A DNA stretch of 64,000 bases, from NCBI RefSeq assembly GCF_052115025.1, contig NZ_JBFRFW010000026.1:1-64000 (forward strand), written 5' to 3'. Both the position numbers and the translations under genes were made by a program. Below, in pieces: positions 42,586 to 53,249 of this stretch (positions are counted from its first letter, which is position 1; each line of letters starts with the position of its first letter). The notes under the pieces were generated by a model, which was not told the origin of the DNA, searched no databases, and saw only the letters and a program-made list of their open reading frames with translations. The stretch is from Bradyrhizobium_A sp052115025 (GTDB lineage: Bacteria; Pseudomonadota; Alphaproteobacteria; Rhizobiales; Xanthobacteraceae).

Positions 42586-43068
42586 ATGCGCTGTCCGAGT
42601 TGCAATAGTCTCGATACGCAGGTCAAGGATTCACGGCCGACCGAAGATTCGTCCGTGATCCGCCGGCGGCGCGTGTGCATGGCCTGCAATTTCCGCTTCA
42701 CCACCTTCGAGCGCGTGCAACTGCGCGAGCTCACGGTGATCAAGCGCAATGGCCGCCGGGTGCCGTTCGACCGCGACAAGCTCGTCCGCTCGCTGCAGAT
42801 CAGTCTGCGCAAGCGGCCGGTCGACCCCGAGCGTGTCGAGAAGATGGTCTCCACCATCGTGCGTGAACTGGAAAGCGGCGGCGAGGCGGAGGTGTCGTCG
42901 GAAGCGATCGGCGAGATCGTGATGGAGCACCTGCGCGAGCTCGACGACGTCGCCTATGTGCGCTTCGCCTCGGTCTATCGCAATTTCCGCGAGGCCAAGG
43001 ATTTTGAGGCCGTGCTCGGCGAGCTCTCGAGCGACGACGACCCGCGCGCGCTGCTCCTGCGAAAATGA
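42586..43068 (+). CDS. nrdR: Transcriptional repressor NrdR
   Basis: A 160-residue repressor of ribonucleotide reductase genes. The zinc ribbon is MRCPSCNSLDTQVKDSRPTE and RRRRVCMACNFRFTTFE, with two CxxC pairs; an ATP-cone follows (VIKRNGRRVPFDRDKLVRSL). It senses dATP/ATP and binds NrdR boxes. Its stop overlaps the ribD start (ATGA), the usual arrangement in alphaproteobacteria. Confidence 0.96.
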   Translation: MRCPSCNSLDTQVKDSRPTEDSSVIRRRRVCMACNFRFTTFERVQLRELTVIKRNGRRVPFDRDKLVRSLQISLRKRPVDPERVEKMVSTIVRELESGGEAEVSSEAIGEIVMEHLRELDDVAYVRFASVYRNFREAKDFEAVLGELSSDDDPRALLLRK

Positions 43069-44222
43069 TCTTCCGCATCCTGGAAACCAAGGTCGCGGGT
43101 GAGCTCGCGCAGGCCAGGAGCGCCAGCAGGGAAGCCGACGAGCGCTACATGCAGCTGGCGCTGGCGTTGGGCCGGCGCGGCCTCGGCCGCACGTGGCCGA
43201 ACCCGGCGGTCGGTGCGGTGGTGGTCAAGGACGGTATCATTGTCGGGCGGGGCTGGACCGCGCCCGGCGGCCGGCCCCATGCGGAGCCGCAGGCGCTGCA
43301 GCGCGCGGGGGCCGCGGCGCGCGGCGCCACGCTTTATGTCACCCTCGAGCCATGCTCCCACCACGGCAAGACGCCGCCCTGTGCGGACGCCATCGTCGCC
43401 GCCGGCATCGTCCGCGTCGTGAGCGCGATCGAGGATCCCAATCCGGACGTGGCAGGCCAGGGCCATGCGCGGCTGCGCGCCGCCGGCATCAAGGTCGATG
43501 TCGGCCTCGGGGCGGAGGAGGCGGCGCGGGACCATGCCGGGCATTTCCGCTGCGTCCGCGACAGCCGGCCCCATGTCATCCTCAAGCTCGCGGTGTCCCG
43601 GGACGACCGCATCGCGAGCGCCGGCCACCAGCCGGTCGCGATCACCGGCGAGGCCGCGCAGGCGCGGGTGCACCTGTTGCGGGCGCAGAACGACGCCATC
43701 CTGATCGGCGTCGGCACCGCGCGTGCGGACGATCCGCTGCTCACCTGCCGGCTGCCCGGCATGGTGGCGCGCTCGCCGGTGCGGGTGGTGCTCGATACCC
43801 ATCTGCGGCTGAAGCCGGCGAGCCGCCTTGCCGCATCGGCCCGCCAGACCCCGCTGTGGGTGCTGACCGGTGCCGCCGCGGAAGCTCCGGCCGCCGCCAT
43901 TCTCGGCGCCGAAGGCGCGCAGGTGATCCGCCTCGCCACTGGTCCCGCCGGGCTCGCGCTCGACGCCGTGCTGCGAGAGCTGGCGAAGCGCGGCATCACC
44001 CGCCTGATGGTGGAGGGCGGCGCGCAAGTCGCGGCCTCCTTCGTCAGCGCCGGCCTCGTCGACGAGGTCTGGCTGCTGCGCGGGCCACAGACCATCGGCG
44101 ACGATGGCGTCGCCGCACTGCACACCCTGCCACTGTCGACCATCACGGCGTCGCCGGCGTGGCGCGTGCGCCGCACCGAGACGCTGCAATCCGACCTTCT
44201 CACGATTTACGAGCGAAACTGA
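43065..44222 (+). CDS. ribD: Bifunctional riboflavin deaminase/reductase
   Basis: A 385-residue enzyme for the second and third steps of riboflavin synthesis. The N-terminal deaminase domain has the zinc motif PHAEPQAL and LEPCSHHGKTPPCADAI; the C-terminal reductase (~165-385) has RVHLLRAQNDAILIGVGTAR and LMVEGGAQVAASF. The ATG at 43065 overlaps the nrdR stop by 4 bases; an internal start near ERYMQLALALGRRGLG (~residue 25) would also give a full domain. Its stop and the ribE start share bases (TGATG). Confidence 0.95.
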   Translation: MIFRILETKVAGELAQARSASREADERYMQLALALGRRGLGRTWPNPAVGAVVVKDGIIVGRGWTAPGGRPHAEPQALQRAGAAARGATLYVTLEPCSHHGKTPPCADAIVAAGIVRVVSAIEDPNPDVAGQGHARLRAAGIKVDVGLGAEEAARDHAGHFRCVRDSRPHVILKLAVSRDDRIASAGHQPVAITGEAAQARVHLLRAQNDAILIGVGTARADDPLLTCRLPGMVARSPVRVVLDTHLRLKPASRLAASARQTPLWVLTGAAAEAPAAAILGAEGAQVIRLATGPAGLALDAVLRELAKRGITRLMVEGGAQVAASFVSAGLVDEVWLLRGPQTIGDDGVAALHTLPLSTITASPAWRVRRTETLQSDLLTIYERN

Positions 44223-44833
44223 TGTTCACAGGTATCATCACCGACGTCGGCGAGATCAGCCGTTTCTCGCCCACCGCCCAGGGCCAGCTGCACCGGTTGC
44301 GGATCGCCTGCCGCTACGACCAGAGCACCATCGCCGACGGCGCCTCGATCGCCTGCAACGGCGTCTGCCTCACGGTGGTCGGCTCCGGCGTCGCCGACGG
44401 CCAGACCTGGTTCGACGTCGACGCTGCGGCCGAGACGCTGCGCATGACCACGGCACAGCACTGGCAGCAGGGCACCCGCCTCAATCTCGAGCGCGCGCTC
44501 AAGATCGGCGACGAGCTCGGCGGGCACATCGTCGCCGGCCACGCCGACGGCATCGCCACCATCGTCGCCCGCGACGACCTGCCGGACATGGCGCGGTTTG
44601 AGCTGCGCGCGCCGCGCGAGCTGGCGCGCTTCATCGCGCCGAAGGGCTCGATCACCCTCGACGGCGTGTCGCTGACCGTCAACACCGTCGCCGACGACCA
44701 GTTCTCGGTTCTGATCATTCCGCACACGCTGACCGTGACCACGCTCGGCCGCTGGCGGCAGGGCCAGGAGATCAATATCGAGGTCGACCTGATGGCCCGC
44801 TACGCCGCGCGGCTGACCGAGATGCGGGCATAG
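44222..44833 (+). CDS. ribE: Riboflavin synthase alpha subunit
   Basis: A 203-residue trimeric enzyme dismutating two lumazines to riboflavin. The two tandem barrels are seen: MFTGIITDVGEISRF, then SIACNGVCLTVV, and in the second half LGGHIVAGHADGIATI, SITLDGVSLTVNTV. The start overlaps the ribD stop by one base, so translation is coupled. Confidence 0.95.
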   Translation: MFTGIITDVGEISRFSPTAQGQLHRLRIACRYDQSTIADGASIACNGVCLTVVGSGVADGQTWFDVDAAAETLRMTTAQHWQQGTRLNLERALKIGDELGGHIVAGHADGIATIVARDDLPDMARFELRAPRELARFIAPKGSITLDGVSLTVNTVADDQFSVLIIPHTLTVTTLGRWRQGQEINIEVDLMARYAARLTEMRA

Positions 44834-44879
44834 ATCGCGAACCTCGCGGCAACGCGAAAACAGAACCCGGGGGCGGCAG

Positions 44880-45479
44880 ATGTTGCGAGACGCCGGCACC
44901 CGGGAGCCTGTCGATCCGCGCGACGCCCTGACCATCGCCCGGATCGTTCGCGTCAACCATGCCGGCGAGTTCGGAGCGATCCGGATCTATTCCGCCCAGA
45001 TCGCCGTCGCCCGCTGGTTCTGGCCGGATTGTGTCGCGGCCCTGACCGAGATGCGCAGACACGAGCGCACCCATTGCGCAATGTTTCGGGCGGCGATGTC
45101 GTCCCGCCGATCGCGTCCATGCCGCGTGATGCAGCTCTGGAGCTGGGGTGGCTGGCTGCTCGGCCTTGTCACGGCGCTGCTCGGTCGCCAGGGCATCTGG
45201 GCCTGCACGGCCGCCGTCGAGGCCACGGTGCATCGCCATCTCGACGACCAACTGCACTTTCTCTGCGATCGGGATGCCGAGCTGCATGGCATCGTCCTCT
45301 CGATCCGTGCGGAGGAAATCGCCCACCTGCATCATGCCGAAGAACAGTTGCGGGCCCCGGGCAGGGGAGTACGATTGCTACGCACGATCATTGCGATCGC
45401 GACGGATGGTCTGATCTGGTTGTCGACCTGGGGTGATTCACAGCGGATGGCATGGGCACTGAAGTCGGCAAAATCCTGA
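44880..45479 (+). CDS. Coq7-like diiron hydroxylase (demethoxyubiquinone hydroxylase family)
   Basis: A 199-residue protein of the Coq7/UbiF-replacing family, which hydroxylates demethoxyubiquinone at C-6. The repeat of diiron ligands is complete: VNHAGEFGAIRIYSAQ, EMRRHERTHCAMF (ExxH), AVEATVHRHL, and IRAEEIAHLHHAE (ExxH). A hydrophobic C-terminal patch (LLRTIIAIATDGLIWL) may sit on the membrane. It lies between ribE and ribH (46 and 107 bases away), an unusual place for a quinone gene. It may be the main Coq7 or a paralogue. Confidence 0.82.
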   Translation: MLRDAGTREPVDPRDALTIARIVRVNHAGEFGAIRIYSAQIAVARWFWPDCVAALTEMRRHERTHCAMFRAAMSSRRSRPCRVMQLWSWGGWLLGLVTALLGRQGIWACTAAVEATVHRHLDDQLHFLCDRDAELHGIVLSIRAEEIAHLHHAEEQLRAPGRGVRLLRTIIAIATDGLIWLSTWGDSQRMAWALKSAKS

Positions 45480-45586
45480 AAGTCGCGTGTTCTCAGAGGG
45501 TTTGCAGTGCAATATTGGCTTGGCTTCCGGGGCCGGTGCGACTAAAACCCCCGGCACCCCTGACGACCGACATGGATTGAACACCG

Positions 45587-46078
45587 ATGGCCGACGCCCG
45601 CCGCGCCCCGCTGAAAGACCAGACCGACATTCGCGGCGCCCGCGCGCTGATCGTGGAAGCGCGCTTCTACGACGACATCCAGGACGCGCTGCTCGACGGC
45701 GCCCGCGTGGAACTCGAGGCCGCGGGCTTGACGCGCGACGTCATCACCGTGCCCGGCGCGCTGGAGATTCCGGCGGCGATCGCGATCGCGCTCGATGCCG
45801 CGGAGAAGGCCGGCAAGCCCTATGACGCCGTCATCGCGCTCGGCTGCGTGGTGCGCGGCGACACCATCCATTTCGAGATCGTGTCGATGGAATCCTCGCG
45901 CGCGCTGATGGACCTTGCGGTCGCGCGCCGCATTCCGCTCGGCAACGGCATCATCACCGTCAACACCGACGAGCAGGCCTGGGCGCGGGCGCGCCGCGGC
46001 GAGCTCGACAAGGGCGGCGACGCGGCACGGGCCGCGCTGGCGATGCTGCGCATCAAGCGCCGTCTGGCGAAGGCCTGA
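45587..46078 (+). CDS. ribH: 6,7-dimethyl-8-ribityllumazine synthase
   Basis: A 163-residue enzyme forming the lumazine ring before riboflavin synthase. The catalytic His is in ALGCVVRGDTIHFEIVS (~residue 93), and ARFYDDIQDALLDGA, VPGALEIPAAI and GNGIITVNTDEQAWAR are family motifs. It is 4 bases before nusB, in the standard ribH-nusB coupling. Confidence 0.95.
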   Translation: MADARRAPLKDQTDIRGARALIVEARFYDDIQDALLDGARVELEAAGLTRDVITVPGALEIPAAIAIALDAAEKAGKPYDAVIALGCVVRGDTIHFEIVSMESSRALMDLAVARRIPLGNGIITVNTDEQAWARARRGELDKGGDAARAALAMLRIKRRLAKA

Positions 46079-46082
46079 CGCC

Positions 46083-46586
46083 ATGGCCGATTCCAAACCA
46101 GCGCCGAAGAAGGACGAGCCCAAGAAGGCCAACCGGCGCGGCGCCGCGCGGCTCGCGGCCGTGCAGGCGCTCTACCAGATGGACATCGCCGGCGCCGGCC
46201 TCAACGACATCTTCGCCGAGTTCGAGAGCCACTGGCTCGGCAACGAGATCGAGGGCGACACCTATCTGCCCGCCGAGGCGGCGTTCTTCCGCGACGTGGT
46301 GTCCGGCGTGGTCAACGACCAGGCGCGGATCGATCCGCTGCTCGACGACATGCTGAACAAGGGCTGGCCGCTGCAGCGCATCGACGCCATCCTGCGCGCG
46401 GTGCTGCGCGCCGGCGCCTATGAGCTCGAGCACCGCAAGGACGTGCCGGCCCGCGTCGTCATCAAGGAGTATGTCGACGTCGCCAACGCCTTCGTCGACC
46501 GCGACGAGACCGGCCTCGTCAACGCCGTGCTGGACCAGATTGGCCGCCAGTTCCGCGCCGAAGAGTTCACCCGGACCGGCGGCTAG
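46083..46586 (+). CDS. nusB: Transcription antitermination protein NusB
   Basis: A 167-residue all-helical protein that binds boxA with NusE/S10 for rRNA antitermination. A charged N-terminal extension (MADSKPAPKKDEPKKANRR) precedes the domain GAARLAAVQALYQMDIAG, and PARVVIKEYVDVANAFVDR is the conserved C-terminal helix. Three bases separate it from thiL. Confidence 0.95.
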   Translation: MADSKPAPKKDEPKKANRRGAARLAAVQALYQMDIAGAGLNDIFAEFESHWLGNEIEGDTYLPAEAAFFRDVVSGVVNDQARIDPLLDDMLNKGWPLQRIDAILRAVLRAGAYELEHRKDVPARVVIKEYVDVANAFVDRDETGLVNAVLDQIGRQFRAEEFTRTGG

Positions 46587-46589
46587 GCA

Positions 46590-47591
46590 ATGGGTGCGCC
46601 CGGATCGGCCAGCTCCGGTGAGGATTCGCTGATCGCGCGCTACTTTCGTCCGCTGGCGACCGACCCCGGTGCCTTCAACCTCGTCGACGACGCCGCCGTG
46701 CTCGCCGCCGGCGGCGATGACCTCGTGGTGACCACCGACGCGGTGGTCGAGGGCGTGCATTTCCTGCCCTCCGATCCGCCGGACACCATCGCGCGCAAGG
46801 CGCTGCGGGTGAACCTGTCCGATCTTGCGGCGAAGGGCGCCGTGCCCGCCGGCTTCGTCCTGACACTGGCGCTGCGCGACGCGGCGGATGCGTGGCTGTC
46901 GCCATTCGCGGCGGCGCTCGGCGAGGACGCTGTCGCATTCGGTTGCCCGGTGCTCGGCGGCGACACCGTGTCGACGCCCGGGCCGCTGATGATCTCGATC
47001 ACCGCGTTCGGCCGCGTGCCGCAAGGCGCCATGGTCCGCCGTGACCGTGCGCAGGCCGGCGATCGCATCTTTGTTTCCGGCACCATCGGCGACGCGGCGC
47101 TCGGCCTCGATGTGCTGCGTGGCGGAAAATCCGCCGCCGCGCTCGCGGCCGATCCGTCGGCCGCCGCGGTGCTCGCCGCGCGCTATCGCGTGCCGCAGCC
47201 GCGCAATGCGCTGGCGCTCGCCGTGCGCGCACATGCCAGCGCTGCCATGGACGTCTCCGACGGGCTCGCCGGCGATCTCGCCAAGCTCTGTGCCGCGTCC
47301 GCCGTGTCGGCGCAGGTCGCGGCGGACGCGGTGCCGCTGTCGGCGCCGGCCCGCGCGGTGCTCGCTGCGGGAGCGGCGAGCCGCGAAACGATTCTCTCCG
47401 GCGGCGACGATTATGAGATTCTCTGTACCGTTCCGCCGGACGGCAGCGCCGCATTCTCCGCGGCCGCCGCTGCCGCGGGTGTCGCCGTCACGGCGATCGG
47501 AACGGTGGGCGCAGGCACTGCCCCGCCGATCTTCTTCGACGGGCAGGGCGCCCCGATTGTGCTGTCACGGCTGTCCTACAGCCATTTTTGA
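46590..47591 (+). CDS. thiL: Thiamine-monophosphate kinase
   Basis: A 333-residue enzyme making thiamine pyrophosphate, the last step of B1 synthesis. LVVTTDAVVEGVHFLP, KALRVNLSDLAAKGA, VLGGDTVSTPGPLMIS, AAMDVSDGLAGDLAKLC and ETILSGGDDYEILCTV are the ATP/Mg-binding segments of the PurM-like fold. Second gene after nusB in the rib-nusB-thiL operon, which ends in a terminator at 47761. Confidence 0.93.
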   Translation: MGAPGSASSGEDSLIARYFRPLATDPGAFNLVDDAAVLAAGGDDLVVTTDAVVEGVHFLPSDPPDTIARKALRVNLSDLAAKGAVPAGFVLTLALRDAADAWLSPFAAALGEDAVAFGCPVLGGDTVSTPGPLMISITAFGRVPQGAMVRRDRAQAGDRIFVSGTIGDAALGLDVLRGGKSAAALAADPSAAAVLAARYRVPQPRNALALAVRAHASAAMDVSDGLAGDLAKLCAASAVSAQVAADAVPLSAPARAVLAAGAASRETILSGGDDYEILCTVPPDGSAAFSAAAAAAGVAVTAIGTVGAGTAPPIFFDGQGAPIVLSRLSYSHF

Positions 47592-47760
47592 GCGGCCTTG
47601 CGCCTGTCGGCCCGTGTGCCGGCGCCCGGCGCGCACGGCCATTTTCGAGCGCTCTGGCGCGCCGCAGTTAGACCTTGGACCAATTGTGGAGCGAATCGGA
47701 GCGCGGCCCGCCCGGTGGCGTTGCACCGCCTATGTGATTTTGGCATGCTTCGTGTCGAAT

Positions 47761-47802
47761 TAAGGCAGCGACCTGCCTTGCGGCAGGCCTGCCTTATTTT
47801 TT
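47761..47802 (+). terminator. Nested terminator after thiL
   Basis: The outer stem TAAGGCAG (47761-47768) and CTGCCTTA (47789-47796) encloses CCTGCC (47772-47777) and GGCAGG (47782-47787); TTTTTT follows. It separates the rib-nusB-thiL operon from hppA. Right after it, GACGCCC (47803-47809) and GGGCGTC (47829-47835) form another perfect hairpin in the hppA leader. Confidence 0.8.
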
Positions 47803-47868
47803 GACGCCCATCCTTCGGGGAAAACAACGGGCGTCATGGGGAAACACATAAGGATCGAGGCTGCATTC

Positions 47869-49989
<2,121 letters not shown>

Positions 49990-50011
49990 TCCCGGAGGCC
50001 TGAACCAAACG

Positions 50012-50045
50012 GGGCCCGTGGCGCTGCGCCACGGGCCCTCTCTTT
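50012..50045 (+). terminator. Rho-independent terminator of hppA
   Basis: A 12-bp stem, GGGCCCGTGGCG (50012-50023) and CGCCACGGGCCC (50027-50038), with loop CTG is followed by TCTCTTTT. It lies 23 bases after the hppA stop. Confidence 0.88.
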
Positions 50046-50131
50046 TGAATTTCGCGCCATGATTGCTTAAACTTGGCGTCAGCATTGCCACGGTGGCGCG
50101 CGCTGCCGTTGTTGGGGAAGGGGGACGCGCC

Positions 50132-51097
50132 ATGCCCATCTGGTCGACTGATGCGCTGCCGCCCGCAGAGCGTTTTGCCTACTGGCGCGAGGTGCGCGCC
50201 AAGCATCTGTTCGGGGTGTCCGCCGAGCTCGAGGTGGACCAGCGCGCCGCCTTCCGCGGCGAGTTCTCGGCCGAGCCTCTCGCCGCGGCCACGCTGGTGG
50301 AAATGCATGCCTCGCCCTACTGGGTGCGGCGCACCGGCGAGGACATCTCGCGCGCGCCGGGCAACAGCGTCTGCATCTACCAGCAGCTCGGCGGGGCGGC
50401 CTGGTTCGGCACGAGCCGGAAAACCGAGTTCACCGTCGCCGCCGGGGCCGTCGCCACCAGCCATACGGACTTGCCCTATGCCACGCGCCCGACCACCGAG
50501 GCGGGCTTCCATCTGCGCATCCTGAAGATTCCCTTCACCATCTGCGTCCCGTTCGTTCGGCGCGACGGCGATCTGTCGCCGCAGCTGGTCGGCAACGAGC
50601 GGCGGCTGAGCTCGCTGCTGTCCGCCTGCTTCCCGGCGTTCCTCAACCAGGCCGCAACCCTGACGGAGGCGGATCTCGACGCCGCCGTGGTGGCGCTGGC
50701 GCAGATCGCGCTCGGCGTGCGCGGGCTGCTCGCGCCCACCGACGAGGCGCTGCGGCTTGCGGTTCGCCAGGTGCGGCTGATCCAGGCGAGGGACCTGATC
50801 AGCCAGAACTTCCGGCGCGGCGACCTGACCCCGGCGCGGATCGCCGCGATGCTGGAGATTTCGGTCCGCCAGCTGCACCTGCTGTTCGAGCCGACGGGCA
50901 CGACCGTGGCCCGCCATCTGACGGCGCTGCGCCTCGCCCACGCCCAGGCGCTGCTCGCCGAAGCACCGGCGCGGCCGGTCTCGGGGGTGGCGTTCGCCTC
51001 GGGCTTCGACAGCCTGGCGACGTTCTACCGCCTGTTCCGCAATGCCTTCGGCATGGCGCCGATCGAGTATCGGCAGTCGGTGAGTGGGGTACGCTAA
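50132..51097 (+). CDS. AraC-family transcriptional regulator
   Basis: A 321-residue regulator. The N-terminal half (WSTDALPPAERFAYWREVRA...) resembles the AraC-binding-like domain of proteins such as FeaR/NphR; the C-terminal HTH pair spans ~220-310 (LTPARIAAMLEISVRQLHLL, LEPTG-like EPTGTTVARHLTALRLAHAQ, VAFASGFDSLATFYRLFRNA with FGMAPIEYR). The ATG at 50132 has GAAGGGGG upstream. No divergent partner is visible; target genes unknown. Confidence 0.87.
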   Translation: MPIWSTDALPPAERFAYWREVRAKHLFGVSAELEVDQRAAFRGEFSAEPLAAATLVEMHASPYWVRRTGEDISRAPGNSVCIYQQLGGAAWFGTSRKTEFTVAAGAVATSHTDLPYATRPTTEAGFHLRILKIPFTICVPFVRRDGDLSPQLVGNERRLSSLLSACFPAFLNQAATLTEADLDAAVVALAQIALGVRGLLAPTDEALRLAVRQVRLIQARDLISQNFRRGDLTPARIAAMLEISVRQLHLLFEPTGTTVARHLTALRLAHAQALLAEAPARPVSGVAFASGFDSLATFYRLFRNAFGMAPIEYRQSVSGVR

Positions 51098-51223
51098 CCG
51101 CCGGCTTGCTTCGTCCCGTTCGTTTTTTTGCGGCCGGCACCCAGCTCGCTGCGCTCGTTGAGACGACTCTGTCGTCGAACCCCGCTAGGTTGCCGCCCGC
51201 TGTGTTAGGCAACGAGGGGCGTC

Positions 51224-51514
51224 ATGAAGCGCACTATTTTTCTGGTATCCGTGGCCATGGTTCTGTCGGCGACCGCAAGTCGGGCGGAAACGATCGATCT
51301 GGCGACGCTGAGCTGCAAGCAGTTTCTGGAGAGCGGCGAGGACAGCATCAAGATGGTGCTGACCTGGATGGACGGCTGGTACAAGGGCGACAGCAACGAG
51401 GCGATCATCGACACCACCGTGTTCCTCGAGAACGCCAAGAAGTTCGGCGCGTTCTGTGCCACCAACCCGAACATCAGCATCGTCAACGCGGCCGAGAAGA
51501 TTCTCGGAAAGTAG
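51224..51514 (+). CDS. HdeA/HdeB-like periplasmic acid-stress protein
   Basis: A 96-residue protein with a signal peptide (MKRTIFLVSVAMVLSATASR-A). The mature part has the HdeA/B pattern: LATLSCKQFLESGEDSIKMV and a second cysteine in FGAFCATNPNISIVNAAEK, which would form the single disulphide, around a helical core (LTWMDGWYKGDSN). E. coli HdeA/B are acid-activated chaperones. GAGGGGCGTC precedes the ATG. Confidence 0.82.
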   Translation: MKRTIFLVSVAMVLSATASRAETIDLATLSCKQFLESGEDSIKMVLTWMDGWYKGDSNEAIIDTTVFLENAKKFGAFCATNPNISIVNAAEKILGK

Positions 51515-51746
51515 TCCGGTCATCGGGCCCTGATGGACGTCATCCCGTGGGGCAGCGCACGGTTGCCGCGCTGCCCGCACGAATTGTTGCGTTGCATCAA
51601 TGTATGGCCACCGGCGGCTGGCTTCCGTCAGTTGGCAGTTTGATGACAAACGCAGCGGTTGCTCACGAAATAAAATCCGCGCGGCGATGGAAACCGTGTC
51701 GGGGTCTGCAAGTTATGATGGCGCGTTCAGCAGGGAGCACGCGACC

Positions 51747-51914
51747 ATGGGGACCGACAATCGCGATCCGTTCGAGCAGGGCAAGCTGGCGAAAATCAAT
51801 CGCCCGCGCGAACACGAACAAGGCCCGCGCAATCCTTATCCGGAAGGCTCCGAGCAGCATCAGCGCTGGGAAGCGGGTTACAAGTTCGTGCAGCAGGGGC
51901 TGGCCGCGGTCTGA
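51747..51914 (+). CDS. Rmf-like small protein
   Basis: A 55-residue protein (MGTDNRDPFEQGKLAKINRP...). Its core RNPYPEGSEQHQRWEAGYKF resembles the ribosome modulation factor motif (NPYPxGS...W..G), which in gammaproteobacteria dimerises 70S ribosomes in stationary phase. AGGGAG lies 8 bases before the ATG; the frame is open upstream to 51600 but without a start signal. Small Rmf-domain proteins of this kind are common in Rhizobiales, but hibernation activity is not shown. Confidence 0.7.
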   Translation: MGTDNRDPFEQGKLAKINRPREHEQGPRNPYPEGSEQHQRWEAGYKFVQQGLAAV

Positions 51915-52068
51915 CGCGGCGCCGGCACATCCTTGAGACCGGCACATCCTGTGATCAGCCGAGCGATGATCAGGTGAGGCATGTTCAGTTGAGGCCGCAC
52001 GGCGGGCGCCCCGGGCGCGCCGCCGCCGTCGTGTTGTGGCCGCGCATCCCCGCGGCGCGGTCAGCCGA

Positions 52069-52593
52069 TCAGTGGAACGACAGCAGCTTGAACAGCGGCG
52101 TCAGGTAGCTCATCTCCTGGCCGGAGGTCGGCGTGGTGCGGCTGATGAAATCGAAGATCTTGCCGTCCTTCAGGCCGTAATTGGCGAGCCGGGTGACATG
52201 CCGGTTCTTGTCGAAATACACCGCGATGACCCGCTGATCGACGATCTGCTGGTTCATGAAGGCGATCTTCCGCTCGGCGCGCTGGGAGATGTAATAGAAG
52301 ACTTCACCGTTCAGCGTCGCGACGGTGGAGGGGGTGCCGAGCACGATCAGCACCTGATCCTGGCTGGCGCCGATCGGGATCTGCTCCAGCGCGCCTTCGG
52401 GCATGATGTAGCCCTTCTGGTACTGCTCCTGGAATGCACCGCAGCCGGTCAGGGCCACGCAGGCCGCGGTGGCGGCGAGCACGAGGCCGAGCAGACGGGC
52501 GGGGCTGCGCGAGAGGCGGCCGTGCGGCTGCCGGAGGGCGGCGGTCTCGTCCGCGCGGGCGACGTCGTTCGACAAGGTCTTCAATTCGGTCAT
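52069..52593 (-). CDS. bamE: Outer-membrane assembly lipoprotein BamE
   Basis: A 174-residue protein. After a 40-residue hydrophilic start comes a lipoprotein signal (LGLVLAATAACVALTGC, lipobox LTGC), then the BamE domain: QEQYQKGYIMPEGALEQIPI, GASQDQVLIVLGTPSTVATL, EVFYYISQRAERKIAF. It is part of the BAM complex that folds porins such as the one at 3326. The ATG at 52593 gives MTELKTLSND. Divergent from the bc1 chaperone gene. Confidence 0.9.
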   Translation of the reverse strand: MTELKTLSNDVARADETAALRQPHGRLSRSPARLLGLVLAATAACVALTGCGAFQEQYQKGYIMPEGALEQIPIGASQDQVLIVLGTPSTVATLNGEVFYYISQRAERKIAFMNQQIVDQRVIAVYFDKNRHVTRLANYGLKDGKIFDFISRTTPTSGQEMSYLTPLFKLLSFH

Positions 52594-52694
52594 TCCGGGG
52601 CTCGCCCCGTCCTCTTGCATCACGCGGGGCATTGACGTACCGGGCAGGGCGCTGCCTTGACAAGACCCTTTGGGATCACCCCGCGGAACCGGTA

Positions 52695-53249
52695 ATGCTT
52701 TGGCCCTTCAAACGCTTTCTGAATCCCCAGACGCCGTTGCGCGGCACCATTGAGGCCATCTATGGCATGATCGTGGCGCAGGCACGAGAACCGCTGTTTT
52801 ATCAAGCACTCCACGTGCCCGACACAGTTAATGGCCGCTTCGACATGATCGTCCTGCATTTGTGGCTCGTGCTGCGGCCGCTGCGGGCGGCGGAGGGCGG
52901 CGCGGTGCCCCCCGAGGGCCTGGGGCAGGGCCTGTTCGATCGCTTCTGCAGCGACATGGATGCGAATCTACGGGAGATGGGTGTCGGGGACCTGACGGTG
53001 CCCAAGCGCATGCAGAAATTCGGCGAGGCGTTCTATGGCCGTACCGCAGCCTACGACAAGGCGTTCGCCGCCGGGCGCGGCGCCATGGCGGACGCGCTCG
53101 CCCGTAATGTGCTGAACACCACCGATCCGGCACTGGCCGCCGGCCTGTGCCAATATGTCGAGGCAGCCGCGACCCGGCTCGACGCCCTCGACGGCGCCGC
53201 GCTGCAGGCCGGTGCCTTTCGTTTCCCGGCCCCGCAGGGGCCGGCATGA
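52695..53249 (+). CDS. Ubiquinol-cytochrome c chaperone (CBP3-like)
   Basis: A 184-residue protein of the CBP3/UQCC1 family, which in mitochondria assists cytochrome b synthesis and bc1 assembly. IEAIYGMIVAQAREPLFYQA, GRFDMIVLHLWLVLRPLRAA and VGDLTVPKRMQKFGEAFYGR are the conserved segments. Its stop overlaps the yceD start by 4 bases. In bacteria the role is inferred. Confidence 0.87.
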   Translation: MLWPFKRFLNPQTPLRGTIEAIYGMIVAQAREPLFYQALHVPDTVNGRFDMIVLHLWLVLRPLRAAEGGAVPPEGLGQGLFDRFCSDMDANLREMGVGDLTVPKRMQKFGEAFYGRTAAYDKAFAAGRGAMADALARNVLNTTDPALAAGLCQYVEAAATRLDALDGAALQAGAFRFPAPQGPA

